The notes under the pieces are model-generated. The model was not told the origin of the DNA. It ran no database searches and saw only the letters and a program-made list of their open reading frames with translations. Both the position numbers and the translations under genes were made by a program. DNA of 64,000 bases from Cynocephalus volans (taxonomy: Eukaryota > Chordata > Mammalia > Dermoptera > Cynocephalidae): assembly GCF_027409185.1 (NCBI RefSeq), contig NC_084464.1:45359095-45423094 (forward strand), read 5' to 3'. Positions 1 through 28,697 of the stretch are shown here, piece after piece. Within the stretch, counting starts at the first letter, position 1, and each line of letters begins with the position of its first letter.

Positions 1-1039
1 CTGCTGCAATGTGAGCTGTCTGTTCCTCTCTCAGGAAGATAGCAAGAGCTGGTTACCTGCCTAAGTCAGTATGTGTCAGTCAGCGTGGGCCAGCTGGTGC
101 TGCAGTAACAAACAATCCCAGACATGGTGGCTGTGGGGCAGCTGGGTGTTCTGCTCCAAGTCATTGGGCTCCAGGCTGAGGGGCAGCTCCCAGATGCAGC
201 ATGACGCCATGGCAGAGGAGAAGAAGCAGATCGTGTACGAGCCCTTAATGTTTCTGCTGTGAAGTGCCATTTGCCACTTCCATCCACGTTTCATTGGCTA
301 AAGCAAGCCACATGGCCATGCCTACTTTCAAAGGGAGTGGAGCGTCTAGTCTTTTCTTGTGCTAGGGATTTTGGCAAATGGTCCCAGCAACCACTCTGCA
401 TATTAGCTGTTCCTGTCCCTCAGGGCCACCTGAGTTCCCATGATACCACTTGCATACTCATTCTCTGAGTCCAGTGTGGAACGCCCTCTGCTCCCACCTG
501 GGCCTGTGTGCTGGGGTTTTGCCCTGGGCTCTTGCCTTCTCTGCTCCCCAGTGCATCTTTCCTCTCTCCTCTGGTCACAATGCTCCAGCCCTTCCTCTGA
601 AAATTGCTACCCCGCCTTCCCTGCCCCAGGCAACATTGTGACTGACCGGCAGCCATGCACAGTATGCCATGAGCCCTGACCCCTGTAGTGCTCCATCCCC
701 AGGGACCGGCCCTGGGGTGGGCTCCAGACACATGCTGGACCAGCTGAGCCCTTCCCTCTCCTTCCTCTCAGATGTGTCCTCAGGGCTGTGGCAGCCACGT
801 GGAGGAGCCCTGCCAAAAACGTGGCCCTCACCAGGCCCTGGTGCTCCCCTGCCCCTGGATGGAGCTGCTCTGGGGCCTGCCTCCCCTGCCTCTCCATGGG
901 CTGGTTTATGCAAGCCAACACGTGCTCGTTTGCCTGAGTTGTGTGTCTGTTACTTTCAGCTGAAGAATGCTGAGTACTGCCCAGGCCTGGGGAACTCCTG
1001 TAGCAGTTGTCTCTTGGGACTCAGACCACCCTGAAACTT

Positions 1040-1296
1040 ACGGTTTCATGGGATGAATTTCATAGAACCCCCCCCAACACACACACAAAATTCACGTAAA
1101 TTTGGTGACACCTAAATAAGGCCCGTCCCTGAGTTAGTAGTATTGTATTGAGGTCAGTTCCCTGGTTTTGATGGGGCACTATGATTATGTGGGTTAATGT
1201 CCTTGGGGCAAGTTGGGGGAAGAGTTCATGAGAACCCATAGATGTAACTATCTTTACATCTTCCTGCGAGTCAAGCTATTTCAAATTAAAAAGTTA
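1040..1296 (+). mobile_element. L1M-type LINE 3' end
   Basis: The L1 3' UTR signature is recognisable: tttcatagaacccc, cacacacac, tgagttagtagtattgta, ctggttttgatgg, ending tcaaattaaaaagtt. Confidence 0.75.
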
Positions 1297-1299
1297 TAA

Positions 1300-1640
1300 T
1301 AATATGAAACTTAGTGGCTTAAAACAACCATTGTTTATTTACTTGTGATTCTACTGTTTGGGCAGGGCATCGTGGGAACCACCCTGGGTGGCCTCCTGCA
1401 CACATCTGGTGTGTCAGCTGGGATGCCTGGGACAGCTGCACTGCCCCACACGACCTCTCCAGCAGGTTGGCGGACCTCCTTCTGTGGTGGCTCAGGGCCA
1501 GGAGGGTGAGAGCGGAGGTGACAAGGCCAGCATCCCACTCGTCACAGTCCATTGGTCACAGCAGTCATGGAGCCAGCCTCGTTTCAAGGGAGGAGAGGTG
1601 GACTCCACGTCTTGATGATGGAGTGTTGAAGAATGTTAGG
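1300..1640 (+). mobile_element. Ancient interspersed repeat (family uncertain)
   Basis: cttagtggcttaaaacaacc, ggtggctcagggccagga and tttcaagggaggagaggtgg have the pattern of old mammalian LTR or DNA elements. It abuts the L1M end at 1296. Confidence 0.45.
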
Positions 1641-2869
1641 TGTCTTCAACCCAGAGCCTCTGCCGAAGGCCACGGAGGCTTCTGAGTTTGCTGCTCGGAT
1701 CTCATCCAAACTCATTGCATGGGATGAGGAGATGGAGTCTGGGGAGGGTCATGGATTTAGGGCAGAGGTGGACTCCCAGCCAGGCCTCATCCAACCTCCC
1801 CTGCCAAAGCCCCCTCTGTGGGCAGGGCCGCCCACCAGCCTGGCACTGCTGCTGGCTTCTGTTTTGCACATGCTGGTGTTTGCAATCAAAAAGTTCAGCG
1901 GTCCTTCCAGTGTGCTTAAATTAGTCCCCGTGAAAACCAAATCATTTCATTTGCAGAGAAGGGCTTAATTGCAAGGGGAACGAGGAGAAGGGAATTCTGT
2001 TGCCTGTTTTCATTGAAGAAAATTACCATACTTTCTCCTGTCTCCTTACTAGACAGAGAGCTTAGAAATTGGGCTGTAATCACCAGTGCTACCTCCTCTG
2101 CCCTTTCTTCTGAGAAGCTGGTGGCTCAGCCCTGGCCCCTTGGTGGGCAGCACTTTTATGGTTTGCAAAACAGCTGGAACCTCACCATACCCCTGTTATG
2201 TTGAGACCATTGCCCTCAACTTCACAGAGGGGCCTCAGTGATGAACTGGACCACACTCTTGGCAGGAAGAAACATCCTGTCACTCTCTTTAGAAATCTAG
2301 TTAAATCTTCTCCAAGCTCTCACTCACCGAGGCTGGTAAGAAATCCCACTTGGGAGGTTCTCCCCACCAGCGTCTTACACAAGTCTTGGGCTTGTCTGGT
2401 TTGGTGCCTGGCAGAGGGAGGGGCCTGGCCCCTGGACCATCTTTACCACGGCTTCTTCTGTTAGATGGGCTGTGGATGGTGCAGGTCCTGAGTGCTCTGC
2501 ACTGTGTCTCACGTGAGGAAATGGAAATGCAGCAAACATGCCTGCTCCTGGTGATTTCTCTGGTCACCCTGAGAGCCCACCCCGCCTCAGACAGTCCAGC
2601 CTGGTCCTCTCTGTGATTAGTACAGAGACTGTTTCCCTGGAGTCCTCAAGGGAACACGGGGATATGGAATCCTCAGGGAGACAGCTCACAGGGGGGTGCT
2701 CACTGCAAGGCAGTGGGGAGTGTGGCGCCTATGCCAGATCAGAGTGAGTGGTTGTCCTCAAGTCACTCAGATGAAAAAGGAAAAAGATAAAACAAAACCA
2801 ATTCAGATCTTAGAAACTCAATGTGAGGCTCTCCTCCTCCTTGGATGGAGGTTTCTATTCATCTGCTTA

Positions 2870-3240
2870 TTAAACATTTACTGAGTGCCTACTGTGTGCC
2901 AGGCACCGTTCGAAGTGCTGGGGACACAGCAGTGAATGAGGCAGAGATCGTGCCCTTGAGGAGCTGACTTTGGTGAGGTGGTGGCAAGACGACGTGAATG
3001 AGTAAAACAAATTGCATGCCAGGTGTTAGGAGAGAGAGAGGAGGCTGGGCCCTGAGGGCACGGCTACAATTTCAGACAGAGAAAGTGACAATGGAGCAAT
3101 ACCTGGGAGAGGAGGGAGCCACTGGAGATCAGGGGGATGCACTGCACAGTAGGTGGACATCGAGTGCAAAGGCCTGGAGGCAGGAGCGGGTGTGAGGGCA
3201 GGGCAGCAAGGGCTGCGGCCAGCAGGGTAGAGGGCAGAGG
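2870..3240 (+). repeat. Ancient mammalian dispersed repeat (family uncertain)
   Basis: tactgtgtgccaggcaccgt, gtgctggggacacagcagtg and gtgcaaaggcctggaggcag recur widely in mammals. The class could not be fixed from memory. Confidence 0.5.
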
Positions 3241-5309
3241 AGCCATGGGGTGGGGTAGATCGCTGAGCCTGCTAGAGCCTCTGTGGGATCCTGGCTTTTC
3301 CTCTGGAATGAAGTGTTTGATTCTGTTCTGGCAAACACATAGCAGCACAAGTCTGGGAGCACAAGGCTTCCACCACTTTCCTTTGGAGAGAACGAGACTC
3401 TGGAGCCAGGCCGGCCGACTCCACTACTTGCCTCTCCCCCCTATATAAAGGGTTTAGCAATAGCACCTGCACCTTGGGGTCGTCGTGAGGCTTCAGTGAG
3501 CTTCGGCTCACTGGGAGCATGTCCTAATGTTATTGTGTGTTGGCTAATTTTATCATTTCTTTCTTAATAATTCCCCTTGCTACAGGGATAAAGTGACTTG
3601 CCTGAGGTCCCCAGCCATGGAAGGGCAGAGCTAGTTCTGTCTTCATCCACCGGGGGCAGTGTTGCCCCTGGGAAACATGGTGGCACCAGATGGCACGGTG
3701 CCCACGGGGTCCACCTCTCCCACTGATCCCTTTGCCTCTTTCATCCCTGGTGCATCACGAGACCCTCATGCAGACTCTCTCCTCATCTCTAGAGCTTTCT
3801 CTGGGAATGGTGTTGGAGGAGTTGGCCTGGCTGCCCCAGTGAGGACTGTTTTGAAACAGTAGGCTGACTTACTGTATAGCTGCTCTCCTGCCCCTTCCCT
3901 TTGGGGGAGGCCGACAGGATAATGGATTTGCGTCCACACACCTGCCTCAACAAAGGGATTTTTTTTTTTGAGGCTCAAAGTCAATGGTGTATTAATTAAG
4001 GGGAACAGCTGCTACTGCAGTTCTTTGGATAAGTCAGTGACAAATGGCCATGTTTACCTTTTTCCTGAGTAGAGACTCCGGAAGGTGGCCTGAAGCTCCT
4101 GGGTAGATGCCCATGGCTGAGATTTGTGGGGTACAGCCTGTCCCTCCCTCCTCCCCCACTTCGAGCTTCTTTACCAGTGCCCGCTGAGGCCAGAGAGAGC
4201 TGTTTGTCACTGAGGAGAGACAGGTCTGTGGCCCAGGGAGCACTTGGAAGGGATGTGGGCAAAGCAGCTGAAGCTTCTCAACAACAGCTTCTGCCCAGAG
4301 ATGCCCTCAGACCCCCTCCTCAGCCAAACCCCACCACCCCGCACAGTCTCTTGTGAAATGAGCTGCTCAAAAGTAAGGCTTGGCCCTTCAAAGCTGTGGT
4401 AGGCGGCAAAGCCCGGATCTGCAGTGTCTGTAGCACCGAGTGAGGATGAGCGCACAGCTCGGGGCCTTTGTGCCCAGGCACTCTGTGTACCATAAAGGAG
4501 GGAGCTGGCTGGCAGGGGCCTTTTGTTATTTAGTTTATTTTGATCTCGCTCCTGCTCTCCAAACAGCTTCACAGAAATAGAGCCCTGCATTAGCTCCCTT
4601 CTCAACTTAAGACAAAACACGGCAGAGGGAAAATCTTTCACTGAAAAACAGAAAAGGGAAAGATGGGCTCATTTTCTTCTCTGAGTTGTGTTTCTGGTCC
4701 TTTGACTATTAATTTACCCACCAAGTTTCCAGCCGATGGGAGAACAGGTTGGTGCTCAGGTGCCAGCCAACACCCACTGGTGGGACTGGTGTGGGTGGGA
4801 AAAGGGCCACAAGAGGTTGCAGACCCCACGGGGCACAGCGGGGCAGTGGGAGTGGCCGGCCAGCAGCTCAGAGGCTGCTCTTTCTAGGGTAACTGACCTT
4901 AGGGCCCCTGCAAAAGGAAGGCCCGGTTGGATATTGGGGCCAATCCCAAATGTCTGCAGCTTTCTCCAATTGCCTCTGCCGCCAGTGCTCGTGGACAGCA
5001 GTAGGTAGGAAGCAGAAGCACACTCAGCAAACCTCTGTAAAGTCCTGCTGGTGTTTGCATGCGAGGGAACCCCCATATGCCCGCCGGACCACCCAGAAGG
5101 CCAATGCAGTGGTCTCCCCAATGGTTGAGGTCCAGAGGAGACAAGAAGTCTGCTTCCTTAAGGGACACTATCAGCTGCTGGGAAACAGCATCCAATCTCA
5201 CTCTGCTCTTCCTCCTCCTCCCAGGGCTGCTGCTAAGCCCAGGGGAACCTTGGGTCTTGAGGGGAGGCAGAAATGGAGCCAGAACCAGGTGGGTACCATG
5301 TGAGTTCCA

Positions 5310-5425
5310 ATCCTCACAACCAACCTGCAAGGTAGGATCATCACACTGTTACAGATGTGGAAACCCAGGCTCCGAGAGAGGTTATGTAGCCTGCCCAGAC
5401 CTGTCACTAAGCGGCTGAGGCTGGG
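5310..5425 (-). repeat. MIR SINE fragment
   Basis: cagatgtggaaacccaggct and gagaggttatgtagcctgcc match MIR, minus orientation. Confidence 0.65.
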
Positions 5426-5617
5426 GCAGGTAGTCCAGACATCCAGAGAAGCCATAGAGCCCCATGTCCTGCTGTGCCCTCTTCCGCCTTCTCTCCTGGC
5501 CGACCTCTCCCAGAGCCAGTGCTTAATAACTCTGCACAATGCCATTCCTGAGACAACTGCTTTGGGGTAAAAGGGAAAGAACCATGGAGGAGAAATACAT
5601 CCATTTTTAATAAATAG

Positions 5618-5623
5618 TTTATT
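5618..5623 (-). terminator. Candidate LEMD2 polyadenylation signal
   Basis: Canonical AATAAA on the minus strand, about 1.47 kb after the stop. Alternatives lie at 5804-5809 and 4534-4539. Confidence 0.45.
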
Positions 5624-6063
5624 CATCCAACAGTTTCAACCCTGATACTGAGGCCTGTTGCAGTATTTCTTAACTCTTCTGGCTGGAGCCTGATTATGAG
5701 AACATGTCCTCACCACGGGGCTGGCGCTCAGATTCCAGCCCCACCGTCCATCCAGACATCAGAGGAAATGAGAGAGTATTACTCAAATGAGAGAGACTTG
5801 AGCTTTATTAAGGAAACAAAAAATACCAATAAGACCAGAAAGGGGTGGCTAATACCTTCTGGAGGCAGCCGTTGTGTCTGCTGTTTGCTCCCCCTCTCCT
5901 GCCTGCCGCAGATGAGGACATTTGGGGATGAGACTAGCTGGAGAGGCTTCTCGCACTTAACTAATAAGGCCCCCCGCCAGGGTGTTTCTGGAGCCTGCCT
6001 CCGCTGAAGCGGAGCTGGCGGGAGGGCCCTGGTTTGCGACGGCGCGGGCACCGCTGCCATGTG

Positions 6064-6080
6064 GCCAGCAGGGGGCAGTG
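6064..6080 (+). promoter_or_regulatory. CTCF-like site in LEMD2 3' UTR, forward orientation
   Basis: The sequence gccagcagggggcagtg matches the CTCF core (CCASYAGRKGGCRS) closely. It lies in a local CG-rich patch. Confidence 0.5.
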
Positions 6081-7094
6081 TGCGGCCGCCGCGCCTGCCC
6101 CGCCCCGCCTGCTGGGCGCTGCCGCAGCAGCTGCACAAAAATAAACGCTGTGCTGGAAGTTCTGGTTAAACAGCCCAGGTGGGGAGGCTGTGGTCACAGT
6201 AAAGTTGGTGATCTTCGCACAAGAAGCGCGAGGCTCTCAGCCCTGCACAGATTCCTGAGGTCCTGGAGTCGGCATTCTTGGCCTGACACAATGTCGTGGC
6301 TGCAGCTCTGGTCTCAAACTGCAACTTCTGTGAGAAGCACCACCAGAGGGCCCACCCGGGGAGGCTGCCATGGGTGGGGGCCCTGGAGACGGTGCTGCAG
6401 GGCAGCTGGACCCTCCCTCTGCTCTCAGCCCCTTTCCCTACCCTGGGTTCCTCCCAGGAGGCCAGGCCAGCAACTCACTCCTGACTCTAGGGCCTGCCGT
6501 TTCTAGATAGTTCCCCTACAGTCACTTGTTTTAATTTCTAGCATCTTCCCTGTTCAGGATAAAAGAGGCCCATCCAGCCAGAGGACAGGCTTTCTCCCCA
6601 CATCCTTGAGCTCCCAGGTAGCACCCCCTGAAGGCACATGTACCAAGCTGTTTCCCATCCCCTGCTGCCCCAACCTGCCATCCCTGACCCAGCTCCACAG
6701 GCACGAGGCCCAGCTCCTAAGCTGGGCTGGCGTGGCCGAGCTCTAGCTGACCCAGCCTCACGTTTGTTCTGCAGGGCTTACAGCTGCTGCTCTTTTGTCT
6801 TTTCTATTCATGAAATTACAGACCCTTCTCCCTTCTTCTGCCAGCAAAACGTGGCAGAGAGGATGGGCCCTTGCCCCTGGCTTCTCCCCTCCACCCTTAA
6901 CGGAAGCCCACATTTTCCTAATGAGCTGAGCTCCTCTGAATAGTCTTATAGAGAGAGACCTTCGGACTTGTGTCAGGAGGACAAAAAGTCAAGGCAAATG
7001 TGAATTCAGCACCGGTAGGTCTAGTGACCTTCTCGCGCCACTGGAGTGGACTATCCCGGGACAGGCTGACTGGGAACAGGCCCCTGCCCAGGGT

Positions 7095-23263
<16,169 letters not shown>

Positions 23264-23714
23264 TAAAGTCGTGTTGATTTATTGGATGAATTGCTTAATG
23301 GTGAAAGACAAGCCACTGCCAAGAGTGGGGAGACACGATCATTCGCCTCTCTCTGTGCGTGGGGACCGATGTGTGGATCGGGTTGTATCTGGGTGGTGGA
23401 GTAGACCCCAGGCATGCCCCGAAACCCTGCCTCGACTTCGGGCTTCGGTGGGGCGGCCTCTGTATTCTAGTCGTTCACACGCCGGATATTGAGCACCAGG
23501 TAGGTGCGGGCCCTGCTCAAGGACAGCCACTGGCCCTGAATGCACTCCAGCCTGGAGGGGGACGCGGAGAGGGCGGAAGAGCCAAATGCCCTTGGGCTCA
23601 AGTGGGCAGTTGAGGCTTCTCATGGGAGCCCCGGGGCTGCATAGTGGGATTTTCACGAGGAGAGAGGGGTAGGGAAAGACACCAGAGACCCACGATCTTG
23701 TTTCCCTCACTCCT

Positions 23715-23920
23715 GGTTTAGGATGTGGGCTCTGGAGCCAGTCAGTTTGATTTCAAATCCCACCTCCACAACTGTTAGATATGTGATCATATCCAATTAA
23801 CATTTCTAGCCTGTTTGCCAGAAAACCTCAGAGGGTTGCTGTGAGCAGTAGAAGAGGTAATTTGTGTAAGGTGCTTAGGACAGTGCCTGGCACATGCTCA
23901 CAAGTGTTTATACTTAACCT
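23715..23920 (+). repeat. MIR SINE
   Basis: gggctctggagccagtcagt, tttcaaatcccacctccaca and gacagtgcctggcacatgct match MIR over nearly its full length. Confidence 0.7.
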
Positions 23921-26900
23921 GGATGTCTGCAGCTGTGTAGAGCCTCCCACAGGGCAGGTGATTTGGTTACATGAAGGCTCTTAGCAGGAAACCCCTAAGG
24001 GAAGCAAAGGAAGTGGTGGTAAATGAAAACAGCTATAGTTCATAGTCTTCCCTCCACCCCCCTTCCTCTTTGTATTCCTTCCACATCTCTCATCAGCTCC
24101 CTTTCCCAAACATTTATTGCTGGCCTAATAGGTTCCAGTCTGTTTCTACCCCTCCCATTCAGCTCTCCCCTCCTCCCCGCCCCCCCCTTCCTCCCTGGGA
24201 TCGCCCTGTACCTCTACCCAACAGTCCTATCACCTATTCCCACCTTGTCCCTCCCTCCTTGGGATCCTGAGCAGTGCTCCGCCATCAGGGTTTTGCATTC
24301 CTGCCACTTGCTCTACCTCAGGGGTATTCAACCCTGGCCACAGTTGCTGGGAAAATTACAGCCTCGACTTGGTCAGGCTTCTGTCGTTAGCCTCCCTGTC
24401 CCCTCCGACTTAGCTGCTCCCATGTGGTGCAATTTCTCTCACCAAGTGTTGTTTTCCTTTCCTCTGCCTGTGTTTGCATGGAATGCCATGAATTTGATAT
24501 AGTGATTGCCTAACACATATACCACATAATAGTATTTTATTTCTTCCTGAAGCTCTGTTTGCATGACAAATGAGCTGGTAACATTTGTGCAACTCCTTGC
24601 AGCTGTGCAGTTCAATATATAAAGAATGAGCCTTTCGGCATCAATACTGGCCCTGTGTATTCTAAGAGGGCTTGAAACTGATGCTTAAACAAAGTTAACG
24701 TTACAGCATTTCACAGAGTTATGGTCAATTATATCACAATGGATCTCAGGGCGATTTAAAAATATGGACTGAATTAGAGCCACCGCAGTGGTGGTACGCA
24801 GCGTGGGCTTTGTCAGCCTTCCTTGTGTTTGGGGATAGTACTGCTGCTACTTACTATACACGCCTGGGGCCAAATGGGCCCTTTCACCTGAACCCTGTTG
24901 TTTTTTCTGTAGCATAGAACTCATCATGTTTGTAGCAGTGGCCTTTTGCCCCCATGGTGGCTTGTGGCAGGTGATGGCCTTGTCTTTCTTGGTGTAGTGC
25001 ATCAACAGGCACCCAACCACTTAGGGTGTTTTTGCCCATCAGTGCTCCCCTCCCCGCCCCCTCTGAGAAGAAGCCTCAAAATCAATTGTTCCTCCCAGGT
25101 CTCAGGCCTTTCCATTTTCCTCCCGAACTCCTGGCTACCAGTCCCGCCCCTTTTCCTGGATTTATATCCCTCCTCAATCTTCCATCAACATTCTCTGTGC
25201 CCAAAGCCATTTTACCCATTTTAGTGAAGTCAGTTTGTTGCTTTTTACATTCTCCCCCCACACCATGCATACAATTCCCCTAGGAAGAGCTCGACCTCAG
25301 TGCTTCTTTGCCACCACTGCCCCTTGTCCCCTTGTTGGGAGCTGACCGTGAGGCCCTCCTGGGGCATCTGGAGTCTGCCTTTCTGTGTCTTCAACGTTGG
25401 CCTCCTGCTGGGCCTGTCCAGGGTGGAAATACATATTTTAAAGAAAGGGCAACGTTGGAAAGTCAATGGCTGCCCTGCCTGCCCTCCTTTCCTGTCGTTT
25501 CCTTGTGAGTTTTTTAAAGGTAAGCAGCTCAGGCTGCAGTGGGTCTTCCTGATTTATTAAAGGCAAAAGAGGAAAGACAAGAAGCAATGTCTAAATCTAC
25601 TTAGTAACCATATCTACACATTTGGCAGAGGATAGGGGCTGCTCAGAGCACGCTCTGGATTCCCGGAGGGCTACCCACACTGCCTTCCGTCCTGCTGACC
25701 TCTCTCTGTCTCGGCAGAGCCTTATAATAACAACGGCCATAAATCTTTTAGTGGGTTCCAATCTCCAGCTCCTCCTGCAAAAAGCCCTGCACACATTTAT
25801 CAGGTCCTCAGAGATGCTCAGAGACTGTGGATTCACCCTTGATCCACCTCGTCGAGGGCCTTCTGTTCTTTCTCTGCTATTCTGGGCTTGCTTCAAACCT
25901 CGTCATGGGTGACATCATGATGGTGGGGAGGGGGTGACTGGTAGAGTGTGGCTGAAAAGTGGGGGCTGTTCTGGGCTCAGATTTTGACTGGAATGACCCC
26001 ATGAGAACCCTTGGGCAACTTCCTGTTCCCTCATCTTGTGTCTTGTGGAAGAGGAGGTTGCCCTTTTCATCTCTTTCTAGGTTTGCAGGGGGTGTCAACG
26101 AAGGAGAAAAATAGTCACAGAAATGCCAGAAAGGGTTTAGTGGGCAGTATTGTGCCTGCTTTTTATAATCTGTGTAAAATTAAACAAAACTCTCACTCTT
26201 TCGACCACTCTCACACTTTGGTATCTGTGGTAAGAGTTCCTTTAGAGGCATGGAATACATCGCCCGATGTCAATAACAGATTGTGTAGGAAGAAAAATGT
26301 AATGCTTTCAGGACATTTTCTTTTGGGCTTTGTCCATGATTAGATTATACTAAATTACAGAGTACAAATATCAGGCAATTACTCTTTGCTTTTAACTATT
26401 CAATTTCATGGCAAATCCACGTAGCTCAGTAATTATAAAATCACACCAATGTGGTTACTGAGAAAATACCTCATCATCTCCACCTTGTGCAGCTAGGTTC
26501 AGGGTGCCCTATAATTACCTGTGGTCCCGGTAAGTGTAAAGTACAGTCCAAATGAAGATGGGGTAATCTGTACCTCTTCATGATTGCCAGGTTCTGGAGA
26601 GATTCCTGCAGATTTTGCTGGATAAACCTCAGTAAGATGTGAGGAGGTCGGGCATCCTTGCCTTGCTGGTTACTCTGGGCACTCTATCTGATCCTGGCTG
26701 GTTTCTGGTCCCACTTATTCTATAGTTTTAAACAGAGGTGTGTCTCTCTTTTCTTCTGTTATGTGAAAACATGGTCATTTTCTCTTGGCTTAGCTCATGG
26801 AATCTTCCCCAACCTCTCCCCAATTTTAATTTCTTCCAGGGCTGTGCGTGTCTTGTAAGCAATCGAGTCTGCGGCCCTGGAAACTGGAGGAGCTCATTGG

Positions 26901-27333
26901 TGAAAAAAAATTATCTGGGCTGGTTGTGAGAAATCGAACAGTGGCAGCAGGAGGAAAACGAGAGAGGAAAGGAGCTGACACATCTAAACAAGTGGCCGGG
27001 GCACTGTGCATACAGATGTAGGTGGTAGCTGGGTCCCTGTTGCAGCTCATTACTGAGAAGCACATCAGAGGTGCAGTGTGAGGGTCAGGGACTTTTGGGC
27101 TGCGGCGCTGAGCTTTGAACAGGGCTTTTCTGCAGAACGAATGGTACCTGAGCCCTTTCCAGGTGCTGTGGTTGCTGATCTAATTCCCATTTTTAAAAGT
27201 GCAGACCACGTGGGGTGAAATCTCTTAGGGGTCTTATTTCCCTCTGTGGTGTCTATTTCAATGCTTTTCTTCAATCCCCAGGATGTTAGGGAAAATTCCC
27301 CAGAGGGGCTGGGGCACCCACCCCAGAAATGGG

Positions 27334-27346
27334 TACCCCCTGCTGG
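27334..27346 (-). promoter_or_regulatory. CTCF-like core, reverse orientation
   Basis: Minus strand reads CCAGCAGGGGGTA, between LEMD2 and MLN. It is opposite in orientation to the site at 6064-6080. Confidence 0.4.
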
Positions 27347-28234
27347 TGATGGGGAAGATGGTCTCACTATAGGGGCAGATTCCAGCAGAGGGTAAGGGGA
27401 GGACACAAAATGTTTTCTTCATGGAAAGAGACGGAGAGCATCTTGTTTTTCTGTTTTTTGGTGTGTGTTACAGAGAATGGGGTGAACTGGCATGGTGGAA
27501 CTCAGAAGGGTGAGGTGGAATCCTGGATCCGGTTCTGCCCCATGGTGTGCTTTTCTTCCCTGCATGCCCTGCTGCAGTAGCCCTCTCTCTCCATTTATTA
27601 CAGGATGTCTTGGCAGCATTTCCTGGGAACCTGCAGCTGCTCTTGGGTTAATCAGTATGTGCACTGGAATTGTGTGTGGCTGTGCAGCGTGGCAGGGCCT
27701 GGGTCCCATGGAAGGTTTGGGTGTTCTTCAGGAGAATTCAGAGCAGCCCAAAGGAGGGTCCTTTTCAAGCACTGGACTTTTCTTGTTTTGGTAACTACTT
27801 TCTGTGGCTAAGCCCTTGCAGTGGTTGAGGTGGGTGGAAATACCGAATGGATTCTGTGTCTAATTGCTTGTAACCTATGGATGGGGGGAGCTATGGTTCC
27901 TATATGGCCCCAGTCTATAAATAAATGAACACTCATTAATGTAAGATTAAATTAGAATAAAATTTCCCATCCAGTTTTGTTTAGAAGGCAGAAATAAGTG
28001 GGTTGGCTGTGCAATTTTGTTGCAGAAGCTGCCACACATAGTCATGAGATGATAATAATAATAGTGATTTGCTCTTTGCTGGTGCCTCGGTCCCCAGCTC
28101 TCCAGGCAAGTATGACCACCTTCCTTTTGCAAAGTCTCATTGAGGTTAAAGGGCTGATTGGAAGTTACTCAGCAAGGGGTTAAGTGCAGATGCCTTAAAA
28201 TCCTCTGGCTCATTAGACCTGGAGCTCTAAACAG

Positions 28235-28365
28235 AAAATGGACCAGAATTCAGGAGACCTGAATTCCAGTCCTCGCTCTACCACTGATTCAGTGTGTGGG
28301 CAAAAATGCCACCTCTCCGGTGCTTGGTTTTCTCACCTATAATGGAAGTGCTGGTGCAGATCTTC
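28235..28365 (+). repeat. MIR SINE fragment just beyond MLN 3' end
   Basis: gacctgaattccagtcctcg and tggttttctcacctataatg match MIR. Confidence 0.6.
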
Positions 28366-28529
28366 CAGTTTGTCGAATCCAAGCTGATATTTGAACATAA
28401 AACTAACAGAAGGACACATTCTGCTAATATATGCACCATTTATGGCCAACTCTCTCTGAGCTTTTTTCCCTCCTTTTCCTCATGACCTGAGTTTGCCCTT
28501 TGGAAATTAAAATATTAAATAAAAGAGTC

Positions 28530-28686
28530 GTTTCTTTCTATTTCATGCTTTATTTGCTGGAGGAGGATTTGCTTTGGAGACTGTATTTTCCTTCAGCCCA
28601 GCTCGAGGACTGTGTAGATTTCTGGGGCTTCCCTCAGGCAGGAAGAGGGTCCCGGATCCATCCACCTTCTCCCCAGAGTGGGGCTG
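28530..28686 (-). other. MLN: MLN 3' untranslated region
   Basis: About 150 nt between the TGA and a minus-strand AATAAA at 28549-28554. The 3' end is estimated 15-20 nt beyond the signal. Confidence 0.75.
28549..28554 (-). terminator. MLN polyadenylation signal
   Basis: Canonical AATAAA (in gcaaataaagc) on the minus strand, about 135 nt after the MLN stop codon. Confidence 0.8.
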
Positions 28687-28697
28687 TCACTTGGCTG
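28687..28697 (-). CDS. MLN: MLN last coding exon: 11 coding nt ending AAK stop
   Basis: After a good polypyrimidine acceptor (ctttttccccag) the exon reads CAGCCAAGTGA. With the G from the previous exon this is Ala-Ala-Lys-stop, the conserved promotilin C-terminus. Confidence 0.88.

Larger units (their letters stand above)
1..4490. other. Intergenic region downstream of LEMD2
   Basis: No exon was recognised. It holds old repeats: an unclassified element about 20-400, L1M at 1040-1296, and others listed separately. A CTCF-like core, ccaccgggggcagtg, lies at 3647-3661. The neighbour in human (IP6K3) would lie beyond the left edge. Confidence 0.6.
5600..7094 (-). other. LEMD2: LEMD2 3' untranslated region (3' limit approximate)
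   Basis: Transcribed sequence after the stop codon. No conserved coding frame was seen. Minus-strand AATAAA signals occur at 5804-5809, 5618-5623 and 4534-4539, and I cannot choose between them. The gene length I remember from human would favour an end between 4.5 and 5.6 kb. It contains a GC-rich block near 6.0-6.13 kb with a CTCF-like motif. Confidence 0.6.

Noticed and set aside
26635-26690. Degenerate L1 ORF2 antisense fragment (gggcatccttgccttg)
   Set aside because: The match is too short to support as a feature.
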